From Collinsella aerofaciens (GTDB lineage Bacteria; Actinomycetota; Coriobacteriia; Coriobacteriales; Coriobacteriaceae): DNA of 55,062 nt. The notes beneath the pieces were generated by a model. The model searched no databases. It was not told the DNA's origin and worked only from the letters and a program-made list of their open reading frames with translations. A program made the translations under genes and the position numbers. This document shows, piece by piece, positions 1 to 8,441 of this stretch (positions are counted from its first letter, which is position 1; every line of letters begins with the position of its first letter). The stretch covers positions 1 through 55,062 of the forward strand of contig NZ_CABJDK010000009.1 of the NCBI RefSeq assembly GCF_902364355.1. Reading direction: 5' to 3'.

Positions 1-77
1 GATGAATATGGGAGGTGTTCGGATGAAGTTGCCAATCAAGGGAGGTGCAGTGACAGAAAAAATTTATCTTAACAGGG

Positions 78-106
78 TTGCTTTTGGGAATTTGATATGC
101 TATACT
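78..106 (+). promoter_or_regulatory. Promoter of the captured tet leader
   Basis: The -35 box TTGCTT (78-83) and the -10 box TATACT (101-106) are separated by 17 bases. The surroundings are AT-rich, unlike the GC-rich genes downstream. The arrangement matches the promoter that precedes the leader of tet(M)/tet(O)/tet(W)-type ribosomal protection genes. With no terminator seen between the attenuator and 610, it probably also drives the ABC exporter genes. Confidence 0.75.
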
Positions 107-136
107 ATAAAAATCCAAGCAAAGGAGTTTATCAAT

Positions 137-160
137 ATGCGGCAAGGTATTCTTAAATAA
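137..160 (+). CDS. Seven-residue tet-type leader peptide
   Basis: ATG CGG CAA GGT ATT CTT AAA TAA encodes MRQGILK, preceded by AAGGAG (122-127). From memory, the same short leader is found upstream of tet(M)-type genes, where its translation is coupled to transcription attenuation. The frame is also open upstream to base 2, so the ATG may simply be the last start of a longer 5'-truncated ORF (2-160), but the ribosome binding site favours 137. The segment GTATTCTTAAA (147-157) is nearly complementary to TTTTAGAATAC (222-232), giving one of the leader's alternative pairings. Confidence 0.6.
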   Translation: MRQGILK

Positions 161-309
161 AATTTGATAATGGGAACAAAGACAAACGTCCTCAAGGAGA
201 GGGCTTGGTTTTTGTACCCAATTTTAGAATACTTTTGCCTTTTCATTTCATATCGTGATAGACAACGGCCAGCCTTGGCCGCAGTTTTCATGTGTGTCCT
301 ACCTATCAT

Positions 310-346
310 CCCCAGCGGTAAAAGTATTTGTCGCTGGGGATTTTTG
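310..346 (+). terminator. Attenuator hairpin of the tet-type leader
   Basis: The stem CCCCAGCG (310-317) pairs with CGCTGGGG (332-339) and is followed by ATTTTTG. It sits 34 bases before the ATG at 380, as in the tet(M) leader, where tetracycline-stalled or slowed ribosomes are proposed to allow read-through. A further small hairpin (about 266-281, GGCC arms) lies upstream. Here read-through would reach the ABC exporter genes. Confidence 0.7.
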
Positions 347-379
347 CGCCCTTCTGGGCCTTGTATGGAGGACAATCAT

Positions 380-622
380 ATGAAAATCATCAATATTGGC
401 ATTCTTGCTCATGTAGACGCAGGTAAGACGACCTTGACGGAGAGCCTGTTATATACCAGCGGAGCAATCGAGGCGCTCGAGCCGTGGGAACAGCGCGAGA
501 TCATGCGCTTGGTCGGTAAGTTCTCCCATGTTCTTAACGAAGAGTGCGAGGCATTTAAACGGCAAGTGGCCGCCGAGAACGAGGCTGACGACAAAGGCGA
601 AGGGGAGACATGCGACTCTTAA
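380..622 (+). pseudogene. Tet ribosomal-protection N-terminus fused to the tail of another protein
   Basis: This 80-codon ORF starts at an ATG with a good ribosome binding site (GGAGG, 367-371). Residues 1-30 are the N-terminus of a Tet(O)/Tet(W)/Tet(32)-type ribosomal protection protein, including the GTPase P-loop segment [13 protein letters not shown]. After SGAI (residue 30) the similarity stops abruptly and residues 31-80 are a charged, helical, GC-rich tail ([17 protein letters not shown]...). That tail looks like the C-terminal helix of a MarR-type regulator; this assignment is inference. Such regulators often precede ABC exporter pairs, so the tet fragment probably replaced the promoter and start of the original regulator. 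The last codons overlap the next gene by 13 bases, so translation is coupled. The product cannot protect ribosomes because more than 90 percent of the tet gene is missing. Confidence 0.65.
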
Positions 623-2346
623 TGAGATTTATGAGGCCGTATCGCGGGCTGATTGCGGTGACGCTGTTTGTACTGCTGATAGATAACGTCGGCACGCTGC
701 TGGTGCCTACGATGCTGGCGAATATGGTCAATACTGGTATCACGACGGGTGATATCGACTACATCTTGCGCAACGGCGTGTATATGCTCATCGCGACCGG
801 CATGGCCAGCGGTGGTGCGGTGCTGGGCTGTTATCTTTCGGCCCGTCTGGCGGCCAATGTGGCCTGCGACATTCGCAACGCCGTCTACGATAAGTCGCTC
901 GAGCTGTCCGCCAGCGACTTTGAGCGCTTTGGTACGGGTTCGATGATCACGCGCTCGCTCAACGACATCAACGTGATCCAGCAAGCGATCCTGCAGACGA
1001 TTCAGCTGGTGTTACCGGTACCGTTCTTGGCCGTGGCGGGCATCATCTTTGCCTGGTTTATCGATCCTGCCATGGGCACGCTGCTGGGCGTGGTCGTTGC
1101 GATCTTGCTGGTGGCGGCGGTCTTTACCGTTGCCAACGCCGCGCCGATCTTTATGCGCCTGCAGAGCTTTATCGACCGCATGAACGTGGTGCTGCGCGAG
1201 AACATCGTGGGCGTGCGCGTCATCCGCGCATTTAACAAGGAGCGCCACGAGGAGCAGCGCCTGGACGAGGTGTTTAGCGATTACGCAGCCAATGCCATCA
1301 AGGTCAACCACCTGTTTGTGGGTCTCGACAGCTCCAGCTTCTTTTTGATGAATATCGCCGAGGTGGCGGTGCTGTGGGTGGGCGGCAACCGCGTGGGCGT
1401 CCATGCCATGCAAATCGGCAGCATCTCGGCCGTGCTGGAGTACGCGATCCTGATCCTGTTCTTTGTGATGATGGCGCAGGTGGTGGTGCTGACGCTTCCG
1501 CGTGCCGCGGCGTGCCTCAGCCGTGCACAGCAGGTGCTCGAAATCGAGCCGAGCATCGTGGACGGTAAGGCTACGCTGGGCGACGGGACACCTGAGTCCG
1601 CAGATGGGGCCGACACGGTGGCCGTGTTCGACCACATGTCGTTTCGCTTTGACGATGCCGACGAGGACACCCTGTACAACCTGAGTTTTGCCTGCCGCCG
1701 CGGACAGACGACCGCGATCGTGGGCTCGACGGGCTCGGGCAAGTCAACGGTGGCCAAGCTCTTGCTTCGCTTCCACGATGCCACGAAGGGCGCCATTCGC
1801 CTGAACGGCGTCGATCTGCGCGACCTTTCGCAAGACGATATCCGCGGGCGTATCGCCTATGTGCCGCAGAAGGCATGGCTGTTCTCGGGTACGTTGGCGA
1901 GCAACCTGCGCTTTGGCAACGAAGACGCGACCGAGGCTGACATGCTCCATGCGCTGGAGGTTGCCCAGAGCACCTTTGTGCTCGACCAGCCCCAGGGGCT
2001 CGATACGCCGGTGGCCCAGGGCGGCACGAACTTCTCGGGTGGTCAGCGCCAGCGCCTGGCGATTGCCCGCGCACTCATGAAGCACGCTGATCTGTATATC
2101 TTCGACGACAGTTTTTCGGCCCTGGACTTTAAGACCGATGCGGCACTGCGCCATGCGCTACAGGACGAGACGCGCGATGCCGCGGTGCTCATCATCGCCC
2201 AGCGCATCTCGACTATTTTGCATGCCGATCAGATTGTGGTGCTCAAGGACGGTGAGGTCGTGGGCCTAGGCACGCACGACGAGCTCATGGAAACCTGTGA
2301 GGTGTACCGCGCTATCGCGGAATCGCAGATGAAGGGAGGTGAGTAG
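610..2346 (+). CDS. ABC exporter half-transporter, degenerate-site subunit
   Basis: A 578-residue type IV ABC exporter subunit with an N-terminal membrane domain of about six helices (roughly residues 10-300) and a C-terminal nucleotide-binding domain. Walker A is GSTGSGKST (about 372-380) and the signature is FSGGQRQ (about 475). The Walker B is IFDDS, so the catalytic Glu is Asp (about residue 500), and the H-loop reads IIAQR with Gln (about 531) in place of His. These changes mark the non-hydrolysing site of heterodimeric exporters such as LmrC, BmrC or TM287. The partner is the next gene, which begins as this one ends. The ATG overlaps the tet-fusion ORF, so expression likely depends on the tet-type leader. 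A drug-efflux role is likely from the family; tetracycline as substrate is only a hypothesis. Confidence 0.9.
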   Translation: MRLLMRFMRPYRGLIAVTLFVLLIDNVGTLLVPTMLANMVNTGITTGDIDYILRNGVYMLIATGMASGGAVLGCYLSARLAANVACDIRNAVYDKSLELSASDFERFGTGSMITRSLNDINVIQQAILQTIQLVLPVPFLAVAGIIFAWFIDPAMGTLLGVVVAILLVAAVFTVANAAPIFMRLQSFIDRMNVVLRENIVGVRVIRAFNKERHEEQRLDEVFSDYAANAIKVNHLFVGLDSSSFFLMNIAEVAVLWVGGNRVGVHAMQIGSISAVLEYAILILFFVMMAQVVVLTLPRAAACLSRAQQVLEIEPSIVDGKATLGDGTPESADGADTVAVFDHMSFRFDDADEDTLYNLSFACRRGQTTAIVGSTGSGKSTVAKLLLRFHDATKGAIRLNGVDLRDLSQDDIRGRIAYVPQKAWLFSGTLASNLRFGNEDATEADMLHALEVAQSTFVLDQPQGLDTPVAQGGTNFSGGQRQRLAIARALMKHADLYIFDDSFSALDFKTDAALRHALQDETRDAAVLIIAQRISTILHADQIVVLKDGEVVGLGTHDELMETCEVYRAIAESQMKGGE

Positions 2347-2347
2347 C

Positions 2348-4351
2348 ATGACCGAGGAGCTCAAGAAGTGGAGCATCGCCGATGACGCCGCGGCTGCAGA
2401 AACAGTCGAGGAGACGGGCGCCACGTCCGACCTGGACGAAAACGCCAAGGCAGCGGCGGAGCGCGAGGCTCGCCGCCAGGCACTCTACGAGGAAAACGAG
2501 CGCGCCGAGGACGAGCGCGCCCGCGCCGAGGCGGAGCGCATGCGCGACGTTGACGACGAGGACGAGGACGAGACGCCCCGCGACACCTGGGCGACGGTGC
2601 GCCGCCTGTGGAGCGAGGCCGCCGGCGACCATTGGCGCTTCTATATCGTGTTCGCGAGTATCGTGTTCTATGCCATCTTTAACACCGCGGCGCCGGCTTA
2701 CAGCGCCCGCGTGATCGATGAGCTGTGGGGGCACATGAAGCTGGCGTTTGCCAACAACACCACCTTCAGCATTACCTGGGAGAACTGCGGCAGGACCATC
2801 TTTATCTACTTTATGATCTGGACTGCCGCCGCCTCGTTCTACGCGCTCCAGAGCTTTTTGATGTCGAGCGTGGCCGAACGCCTCAACCTGCGCCTGCGCA
2901 ACCGCATCGCACAAAAGCTCAACCGTCTGCCGCTTGCCTACTTTGACGCGCATCGTCCCGGCGAGGTCGTCAGCCGTGCGACCAACGACTTGGACAAGAT
3001 GTCCGAGAGCATGCAACGCGGCTTGCTGCAGTTGCTGGTGTCGATCGGTACCGTGGTGGGCGCCGTGAGCGTGATGTTCGTGTTTAGCGTGCCGCTCACG
3101 CTCGTCTTTTTGTTCTTTACGGCGCTTTCGCTGCTGGTGACGAAGGTCGTGTCGCGCCGCACGCACGATGTGACGGGCGAGCGCCAGGAGTGGGTGTCCA
3201 AGATTACGAGCGCGGTCGAGGAGGGCTACTCGGGCCGTCTGGTGATCCGTGCGTTTAACCGCGAGCGCCAGAGCTCTGCCGAGGTGCACGAGGCTTCGAA
3301 GGAGCTGGCGCGCGTGAGCACCAAGGCCGACTTTATGATTAACGCCGTCGGCCCCGCGGTGCGCTTTATCGGCCGTTTGGCGCAGATCGTGATCGCGCTG
3401 GTGGGCTGCAGCATGCTGGTTGCCGGGCATATGACCGTCGGCGTGTTCCAGGCGTTCTTCCAGTTTATCAACGAGGCGTCCGAGCCCATGACGGAGCTGT
3501 CGTTTACCTTTAACTCGCTGCAGAGCGCACTGGCGAGTGCAGAGCGCGTGTTCGACCTGCTCGACGAGCCCGAGATGGAGGCCGATCCGTTGCCGGTGGC
3601 CGCCGCCAAGCTGCCGGGCAAAGTGGAAGGCCGTGTCGCTTTTGAGCATGTGCGCTTTGGCTATGCGCCCGACAAGCCGCTTATGCGAGACGTGTCGTTT
3701 ACCGCCGAGCCGGGTCAGAAGATCGCCGTGGTGGGAACCACGGGTGCGGGCAAAACCACGCTCATCAACTTGCTCATGCGCTTTTACGAGATCGACGGCG
3801 GCCGCATTACGCTCGACGGCGTGGACACGAACCGTATGGACCGCGGCGAGCTGCGGCAGCAGTTTGGCATGGTACTGCAGGACGCTTGGCTGTTCGATGG
3901 CACGATTGCCGAAAACATCGCCTACGGCTGCCCCGAGGCAACGCGCGACGAGATCGTGGCGGCTGCGCGCGCCGCGCAGGTCGACTTCTTTGTGCGCACC
4001 ATGCCGCAGGGTTATGACACGCGGGTGGCCAACGATGCCGAGAGCATTAGCCAGGGCCAGCGCCAGCTGCTGACCATCGCGCGCGTGCTGCTCAACAACC
4101 CGGCGATTCTCATCCTGGACGAGGCGACGTCGAGCGTGGACACGCGCACCGAGCTCGCCATCGGCCGCGCCATGGACGCGCTCATGCGCGGGCGCACCAG
4201 CTTTGTGATCGCGCACCGCCTGTCGACGATCGTCGATGCCGACCTCATCCTGGTCATGGATCGCGGCAATATCATCGAGCAGGGTACGCACAAGGAGCTG
4301 CTGGCTGCCGAGGGCGCTTATGCCGACCTCTACCTAAGCCAGTTCGCATAA
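2348..4351 (+). CDS. ABC exporter half-transporter, canonical-site subunit
   Basis: The ATG at 2348 is preferred to an in-frame GTG at 2339 because AGGGAGG (2333-2339) lies eight bases before it. The 667-residue product has an acidic, Ala/Glu/Arg-rich cytoplasmic extension of about 75 residues, a six-helix membrane domain and a nucleotide-binding domain. Walker A is GTTGAGKTT (463-471). The Walker B LILDEATSS has the catalytic Glu (592), and the H-loop is IAHRLST. The signature is ISQGQRQ rather than SGGQ. It therefore complements the degenerate subunit encoded immediately upstream, giving one active and one inactive ATP site per heterodimer. The gene ends the operon: a bidirectional-looking terminator follows at 4390-4427. 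Confidence 0.9.
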   Translation: MTEELKKWSIADDAAAAETVEETGATSDLDENAKAAAEREARRQALYEENERAEDERARAEAERMRDVDDEDEDETPRDTWATVRRLWSEAAGDHWRFYIVFASIVFYAIFNTAAPAYSARVIDELWGHMKLAFANNTTFSITWENCGRTIFIYFMIWTAAASFYALQSFLMSSVAERLNLRLRNRIAQKLNRLPLAYFDAHRPGEVVSRATNDLDKMSESMQRGLLQLLVSIGTVVGAVSVMFVFSVPLTLVFLFFTALSLLVTKVVSRRTHDVTGERQEWVSKITSAVEEGYSGRLVIRAFNRERQSSAEVHEASKELARVSTKADFMINAVGPAVRFIGRLAQIVIALVGCSMLVAGHMTVGVFQAFFQFINEASEPMTELSFTFNSLQSALASAERVFDLLDEPEMEADPLPVAAAKLPGKVEGRVAFEHVRFGYAPDKPLMRDVSFTAEPGQKIAVVGTTGAGKTTLINLLMRFYEIDGGRITLDGVDTNRMDRGELRQQFGMVLQDAWLFDGTIAENIAYGCPEATRDEIVAAARAAQVDFFVRTMPQGYDTRVANDAESISQGQRQLLTIARVLLNNPAILILDEATSSVDTRTELAIGRAMDALMRGRTSFVIAHRLSTIVDADLILVMDRGNIIEQGTHKELLAAEGAYADLYLSQFA

Positions 4352-4379
4352 GGTGACAAAGGGACAGTCCCGCATGTCA
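4352..4379. repeat. REP-like palindrome, copy 1 (imperfect)
   Basis: GTGACAAAGGGACAGTCC followed by CGCATGTCAC is an imperfect palindrome centred on GGACAGTCC. Related palindromes lie at 33645-33677, 36134-36170 and 51592-51620, always between genes. Confidence 0.6.
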
Positions 4380-4389
4380 CATCGAAAAG

Positions 4390-4427
4390 AAGGCGCGCCG
4401 GGGGCGGATTCCCTGGCACGCCTTTTG
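4390..4427. terminator. Terminator between ABC pair and cysE (convergent)
   Basis: The stem AAGGCG (4390-4395)...CGCCTT (4419-4424) extends inward through GCC/GGC and GGG/CCC pairs. It is followed by TTTT on the plus strand, and on the minus strand by a T-rich stretch, so it can serve both converging genes. Confidence 0.7.
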
Positions 4428-4462
4428 TGTTGGCGTTCATGCTGTGGCGGTTGCCCGCGGCC

Positions 4463-5167
4463 CTAGCGCTCGTCCACGAACTTGGCGACGAGGGCCTTGA
4501 GCTCGGCCACCTCTTGCTCGAGTTCCTTGACGCGACGGGCGTTTTCGGTGATGCCCTGACGGTTGAGGGCGCTCTGCTCGGCGGCATCGTCGGGCATGTA
4601 CTCGCGATGCTGCTTGGCGTCGAAGCTCTCCTCGAACACGCGGCAGCCGTTGCGCTTGATGATGCGCCCGGGCACGCCCACGACGGTGCAGTTGTCGGGC
4701 ACGTCCTTGACGACGACCGAGTTGCCGCCGATCTTGACGTTGTTGCCGATGTGGATGTTGCCAAGCACCTTGGCGCCCGTGCCCACGGTGACATTATTGC
4801 CCAGGGTGGGGTGGCGTTTGCCGGTCTCGTTGCCGGTGCCGCCGAGCGTGACGCCCTGGTAGAGCACACAGTTGTCGCCCACGATGGTAGTCTCGCCAAT
4901 AACGACGCCCATGGCGTGGTCGATAAAGAAGTGCTTGCCGATCTGCGCGGCGGGATGAATCTCGACGCCGGTGATATGGCGGGTTAACTGCGAGAGCACG
5001 CGGGCAAGCGATCGATGGCCGTGTTCCCACAGCCAGTGTTCGGGCACATGATTCCACTTGGCGTGCAGGCCGGGGTAGGACAGGAAGATGACCAGGCCAT
5101 TTTGCGCGGCAGGGTCCTGCGCCTGGACGGTCTTGATGTCCTCGCGAATGGTATTGATAAAGCTCAC
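4463..5167 (-). CDS. cysE: Serine O-acetyltransferase
   Basis: Transfers acetyl from acetyl-CoA to L-serine, making O-acetylserine for cysteine synthesis. The C-terminal half is a left-handed beta-helix of hexapeptide repeats, with the family motifs [21 protein letters not shown] and [16 protein letters not shown] (active-site Asp-His region and acetyl-CoA loop), ending in [12 protein letters not shown] place the start at a GTG (5167) seven bases after GGGAGGG, giving [12 protein letters not shown] and 234 residues, the usual length for short CysE proteins. The longer upstream frame has no ribosome binding site. The last 60 residues are a charged, coiled-coil-like tail ([14 protein letters not shown]). 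A -10-like TATACT lies upstream at 5209-5214 on this strand. No cysK is adjacent. Confidence 0.93.
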   Translation of the reverse strand: MSFINTIREDIKTVQAQDPAAQNGLVIFLSYPGLHAKWNHVPEHWLWEHGHRSLARVLSQLTRHITGVEIHPAAQIGKHFFIDHAMGVVIGETTIVGDNCVLYQGVTLGGTGNETGKRHPTLGNNVTVGTGAKVLGNIHIGNNVKIGGNSVVVKDVPDNCTVVGVPGRIIKRNGCRVFEESFDAKQHREYMPDDAAEQSALNRQGITENARRVKELEQEVAELKALVAKFVDER

Positions 5168-5339
5168 CGGCCGCCCTCCCTTAGCGCCATGGCAATGCGA
5201 TTCAATAAAGTATAGCGATTCGCTAGGGATTAGGAAGGGCAATCTTGCTTTGCTTTAGGCGACAGGTGTCAGTTATGCAAACTTGCTGGTAATGAAGTAA
5301 GACTTTTGAGGGGTTTGGCCTGTCCTCGCGCCGCAACCG

Positions 5340-5345
5340 TATACT
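5340..5345 (+). promoter_or_regulatory. -10 box upstream of the DedA gene
   Basis: TATACT lies 46 bases before the ATG. The best -35 candidate, TTGGCC (5315-5320), has a long 19-base spacer, so only the -10 is convincing. Confidence 0.4.
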
Positions 5346-5391
5346 GGTCAACTTGGACGTGTCCGCGCCCACAACTGAGAGGTTTTACTTC

Positions 5392-6039
5392 ATGGGTTTC
5401 ATCAATTTTATCGCCGAGCTGCTTAAGGATCCGCGCACTGCGATCGCCAGCTGGATCGCCGCCGGCCCGCTCATGGCCTACGGCTGCGTGTTCCTGATCA
5501 TCTTTATCGAGACGGGCGTGGTGTTCTTCCCGTTCCTTCCCGGCGACTCACTGCTGTTTGCCTCGGGCTTCTTTGCCCATAACGGCGGCTTTAACATCGT
5601 GGCGCTTCTGGCCACCGCATGGGCCGCGGCCATCCTGGGCGATCAATGCAACTTTATGATTGGTCACTTCTTCGGCAAAAAGATCATCGCCTCGGGCAAG
5701 GTGAAGGCCATGACGCCCGAGCGCATTAAAAAGTCCGAGGATTTCTTGGACAAGTGGGGTCACCTGGCCATCTTCCTGGGCCGCTTCTTCCCGTTTATTC
5801 GCACCTTTGTGCCCTTTATCGCCGGCATGGGCGGCATGCACTGGCGTAACTTTGTCATCTTTAACGTGCTAGGCGGCATTACCTGGTCGACGCTCTTTAC
5901 GCTGCTGGGCTACTTCTTTGGTGGCATTCCCTTTGTGCAGGAGCACTTTGAGCTGCTAATCGTTGGCATCGTTGCCGTGTCGATCATCCCTACCGTGGTC
6001 GGTCTGGTTAAGGCAAAGCTGGGCAAAAAGAACGCGTAG
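5392..6039 (+). CDS. DedA family membrane protein
   Basis: A 215-residue integral membrane protein of the DedA/VTT family. The ATG at 5392 follows GAGAGG (5377-5382); the earlier in-frame ATG at 5353 lacks a site. Diagnostic segments are the re-entrant ETGVVFFPFLPGDSLLF (about residues 41-57, with the conserved E and D) and FLGRFFPFIRTFVPFIAGMG (about 131-150, with the conserved Arg pair). Four or more hydrophobic segments are visible. Members of the family act as flippases for undecaprenyl phosphate or phosphatidylethanolamine and affect envelope homeostasis and proton-motive force. The substrate of this protein cannot be read from sequence. It is monocistronic with a strong terminator after it. 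Confidence 0.9.
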   Translation: MGFINFIAELLKDPRTAIASWIAAGPLMAYGCVFLIIFIETGVVFFPFLPGDSLLFASGFFAHNGGFNIVALLATAWAAAILGDQCNFMIGHFFGKKIIASGKVKAMTPERIKKSEDFLDKWGHLAIFLGRFFPFIRTFVPFIAGMGGMHWRNFVIFNVLGGITWSTLFTLLGYFFGGIPFVQEHFELLIVGIVAVSIIPTVVGLVKAKLGKKNA

Positions 6040-6069
6040 CTCGAGCCGGCGCGCAAACCGTGCAGTCGA

Positions 6070-6100
6070 GGCCCGTCACCGCTTACGGTGGCGGGCCTTT
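6070..6100 (+). terminator. Rho-independent terminator after the DedA gene
   Basis: GGCCCGTCACC (6070-6080) pairs with GGTGGCGGGCC (6087-6097), followed by TTTTTGC. Confidence 0.85.
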
Positions 6101-6139
6101 TTGCTTCGGTCAAATGAAAATACTTTAGTTAGTTAAAGA

Positions 6140-6149
6140 AAAACGTTTT
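6140..6149. promoter_or_regulatory. AAAACGTTTT palindrome upstream of ilvE
   Basis: A perfect 10-bp palindrome with a central CG, typical of LacI/GalR-family operators. It lies in an AT-rich stretch 178 bases before the ilvE start and just ahead of a weak -10 (TACAAT, 6169-6174). The same core occurs at 46447-46456 upstream of the second aldolase gene. Assignment to a regulator is inference. The rest of 6104-6327 shows no recognisable riboswitch or T-box. Confidence 0.3.
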
Positions 6150-6327
6150 ATCCTACGCGCGTGCGGAGTACAATCTCGTGCATGCGAATCGACGTGCCAT
6201 CGGCTTCGATGCTGTTCGCGTGTCCCGTCCGGCTCTACGCTCCGGGCGTGCGACGTTGCGACGCGATCGGCCTCGGTCCTTGCGTGCGGGTTCGCGAGTA
6301 TGCAACTGTGTATGTAAGGAGCGACAT

Positions 6328-7380
6328 ATGACTGTCGAGAAGAAGGATATCGATTGGGGTAGCCTCGGCTTTGGCTACATGAAGACCGATTACAGCTACG
6401 AGGCTCATTGGAAGGATGGCGAGTGGGACGAGGGCGGCCTGACCACCGACCACACCCTGCATGTCTCCGAGTGCGGTGGCATCTTCCATTACTGCCAGGA
6501 GGTCTTTGAGGGCCTGAAGGCCTACACCGCCGAGGACGGCAGCATCGTCTGCTTCCGTCCCGACATGAACGCCGAGCGCATGTATAACTCTGCCCAGCGC
6601 CTCGAGATGCCCCCGTTCCCCAAGGACAAGTTCGTTGAGGCCGTCAAGCAGGTCGTTTCTGCCAACGCCGCCTGGGTTCCGCCCTTCGGTTCCGGCGCGA
6701 CCCTGTACGTGCGTCCGTTTATGATCGGTTCCGGTGACGTGATCGGCGTGGCTCCCGCTCCTGAGTACACGTTCCGCATCCTCGTGACCCCGGTCGGTCC
6801 GTACTTTAAGGGTGGCCTTAAGCCCGTTAAGCTGCGCGTTTCCGAGTACGACCGCGCCGCACCGCACGGCACCGGCAACATCAAGGCCGGCCTCAACTAC
6901 GCTATGTCCCTCAAGCCCACGATGGAGGCTCACCGCGAGGGTTATGCCGAGAACCTGTATCTCGACTCCGAGTCCCGCACCTATGTCGAGGAGACCGGCG
7001 GCGCTAACGTGCTGTTCGTGAAGGAGGACGGCACCCTCGTCGTTCCGCAGTCCCACACCGACTCCATCCTGCCCTCCATCACCCGCCGTTCGCTCGTTCA
7101 GGTCGCCGAGGATCTGGGCATGACCGTCGACCAGCGTCCCGTCGAGTGGGCCGAGGTCAAGGCCGGCACCTTCGTTGAGTGCGGCCTGTGCGGCACCGCT
7201 GCCGTCATCTCCCCGGTGGGCGAGATCGACAACAAGGTTTATGGTGCCGACGAGACCGTGACCTTCCCGGCTGGCTACACCGAGATCGGCCCCGTGATGA
7301 AGAAGCTTCGCGAGACCCTGACTGGTATCCAGTCCGGTGCTGTCGAGGATAAGCACAACTGGGTTTACACCGTCGCGTAA
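6328..7380 (+). CDS. ilvE: Branched-chain amino acid aminotransferase
   Basis: Transaminates leucine, isoleucine and valine with 2-oxoglutarate through pyridoxal phosphate. The product has 350 residues from the ATG at 6328, which lies six bases after AAGGAG (6316-6321). The upstream open frame has no ribosome binding site. Class IV aminotransferase features of the BCAT group II type are clear: WKDGEW...HYCQEVFEGLKAY, the PLP lysine K186 in GTGNIKAGLNYA, YVEETGGANVLFV, and ECGLCGTAAVISPV near the C-terminus. It stands alone, without the ilvBCD or leu genes. It is followed by a long inverted repeat enclosing a terminator. Confidence 0.95.
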   Translation: MTVEKKDIDWGSLGFGYMKTDYSYEAHWKDGEWDEGGLTTDHTLHVSECGGIFHYCQEVFEGLKAYTAEDGSIVCFRPDMNAERMYNSAQRLEMPPFPKDKFVEAVKQVVSANAAWVPPFGSGATLYVRPFMIGSGDVIGVAPAPEYTFRILVTPVGPYFKGGLKPVKLRVSEYDRAAPHGTGNIKAGLNYAMSLKPTMEAHREGYAENLYLDSESRTYVEETGGANVLFVKEDGTLVVPQSHTDSILPSITRRSLVQVAEDLGMTVDQRPVEWAEVKAGTFVECGLCGTAAVISPVGEIDNKVYGADETVTFPAGYTEIGPVMKKLRETLTGIQSGAVEDKHNWVYTVA

Positions 7381-7397
7381 GCTGTCTTACCCATCCG

Positions 7398-7520
7398 GGC
7401 GGAGAGCAAGTTCCCTCCCGGCGCGTCCTCGGACATGCAAGAAGCCCTCGCTGCGCACTTCGTGCGGCGAGGGCTTTTTGCGTCCTGCGGAGTGCGCCGG
7501 GAGGGAACTTGCTCTCCGCC
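7398..7520. repeat. Long inverted repeat enclosing a terminator (after ilvE)
   Basis: Outer arms 7398-7424 and 7494-7520 are perfectly complementary over 27 bp; they contain GGAGAGCAAGTTCCCTCCC. Nested inside is a terminator hairpin (see 7436-7477). The architecture resembles the element at 24831-24957 after the flavodoxin-like gene. Confidence 0.85.
7436..7477 (+). terminator. Inner terminator of ilvE
   Basis: AGCCCTCGC (7443-7451) pairs with GCGAGGGCT (7467-7475), followed by TTTTTGCG. A preceding GCAAGA can extend the stem by pairing with the T-run. Confidence 0.85.
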
Positions 7521-7608
7521 CTGCGGGCTCGGCGCTGCCGTTACAGGCAATATAGATCTGAATAAAGATGGTGCGCGGCCTTTTGGCCGCGCGTTGTGCG
7601 TGGATACG

Positions 7609-7638
7609 AAAAGGGCCCAAGGTTTGTGCCTTGGGCCC
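7609..7638 (-). terminator. Terminator of lemA
   Basis: GGGCCCAAGG (7613-7622) pairs with CCTTGGGCCC (7629-7638), and the minus strand continues with TTTT. A second GC-rich hairpin (GCGCGGCC...GGCCGCGC, 7573-7592) lies just beyond. Confidence 0.75.
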
Positions 7639-7678
7639 CAAAGGGTTGATGAACTGGCTTAAGACTCGGCCTTGTTGT

Positions 7679-8230
7679 TTAGAACTTGACGGTCGGGGCC
7701 TGGCGGGCTGCTTCGGCGGCCTCGAAGCCCTGGCGCTCCTTAAACTGGAAGATGCCGGCAAAGATGACAGCCGGGAACGTCTGAATGGCGTTATTGTAGC
7801 TGAGCACGCAGTCGTTGTAGCTCTGGCGTGCATAGCTAATCTTGTTCTCGGTATCCTCGAGCGATGCCTGCAGCTGCGTAAAGTTGGTGTTTGCCTTAAG
7901 GTCGGGGTAGGCCTCGGCCACGGCAAAGAGCTGGCGCAGCGCACCGGTCAGCACGTTGTCGGCTTCCATCTTGGCCTCGGGTGTGGTGGCCTTGACGGCG
8001 GTGTTACGCGCGCTGATCACGGCGGAGAGCGTCTCCTGCTCGTGCTTGGCGTAGCCCTTGACGGTCTCGACCAGGTTGGGGATCAGGTCGTTGCGGCGCT
8101 GCAACTGCGTATCGATGTTCTGCCAGGCGTTATCGATGCGGTTACGCTTGGTGACCATGTTGTTGTAGATGCCGGCGATGGCGCAGACAATCACAATGAC
8201 AACAACGATGCCGATGATGACGGTAATCAT
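7679..8230 (-). CDS. lemA: LemA family protein
   Basis: A 183-residue protein with one N-terminal membrane helix (MITVIIGIVVVIVIVCAIAG) and an exposed alpha-helical domain. Family hallmarks are YNNMVTKRNRIDNAWQNIDTQLQRRNDLIPNLVETVKGYA and the helix with EDTENKISYARQSYND. I chose the ATG at 8230, which is preceded by GGAGACATC; the longer frame upstream would put a soluble extension before the signal anchor. LemA proteins are widespread and poorly understood. They often adjoin TPM-domain or M48 peptidase genes, neither of which is present here. The gene is divergent from the TetR regulator at 8442. Confidence 0.9.
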   Translation of the reverse strand: MITVIIGIVVVIVIVCAIAGIYNNMVTKRNRIDNAWQNIDTQLQRRNDLIPNLVETVKGYAKHEQETLSAVISARNTAVKATTPEAKMEADNVLTGALRQLFAVAEAYPDLKANTNFTQLQASLEDTENKISYARQSYNDCVLSYNNAIQTFPAVIFAGIFQFKERQGFEAAEAARQAPTVKF

Positions 8231-8441
8231 GATGTCTCCGTTTCGAATGGCCGCGGCGGCATGCGCCAGCTGCCGTTGGTATAACGCTACTAGTATACCC
8301 GCAACGTTTTGCCGTGCCGAACTTTCCGGCAAGCGTTGTGTTTTCGGCGGGGTCGGCACCGGGGCAAAGCGCGCGAGGTACAGGTGTAAGATATGCGACA
8401 GATTGACGAGTGTTGTCTTTGCCCTGAGGATGGCGATACCA

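Noticed and set aside
100..375. Minus-strand ORF of 91 residues opposite the tet leader
   Set aside because: It is the reverse complement of the structured leader and has no homology I recognise.
380..622. Functional tet resistance gene
   Set aside because: Only 30 N-terminal residues of the roughly 640 remain.
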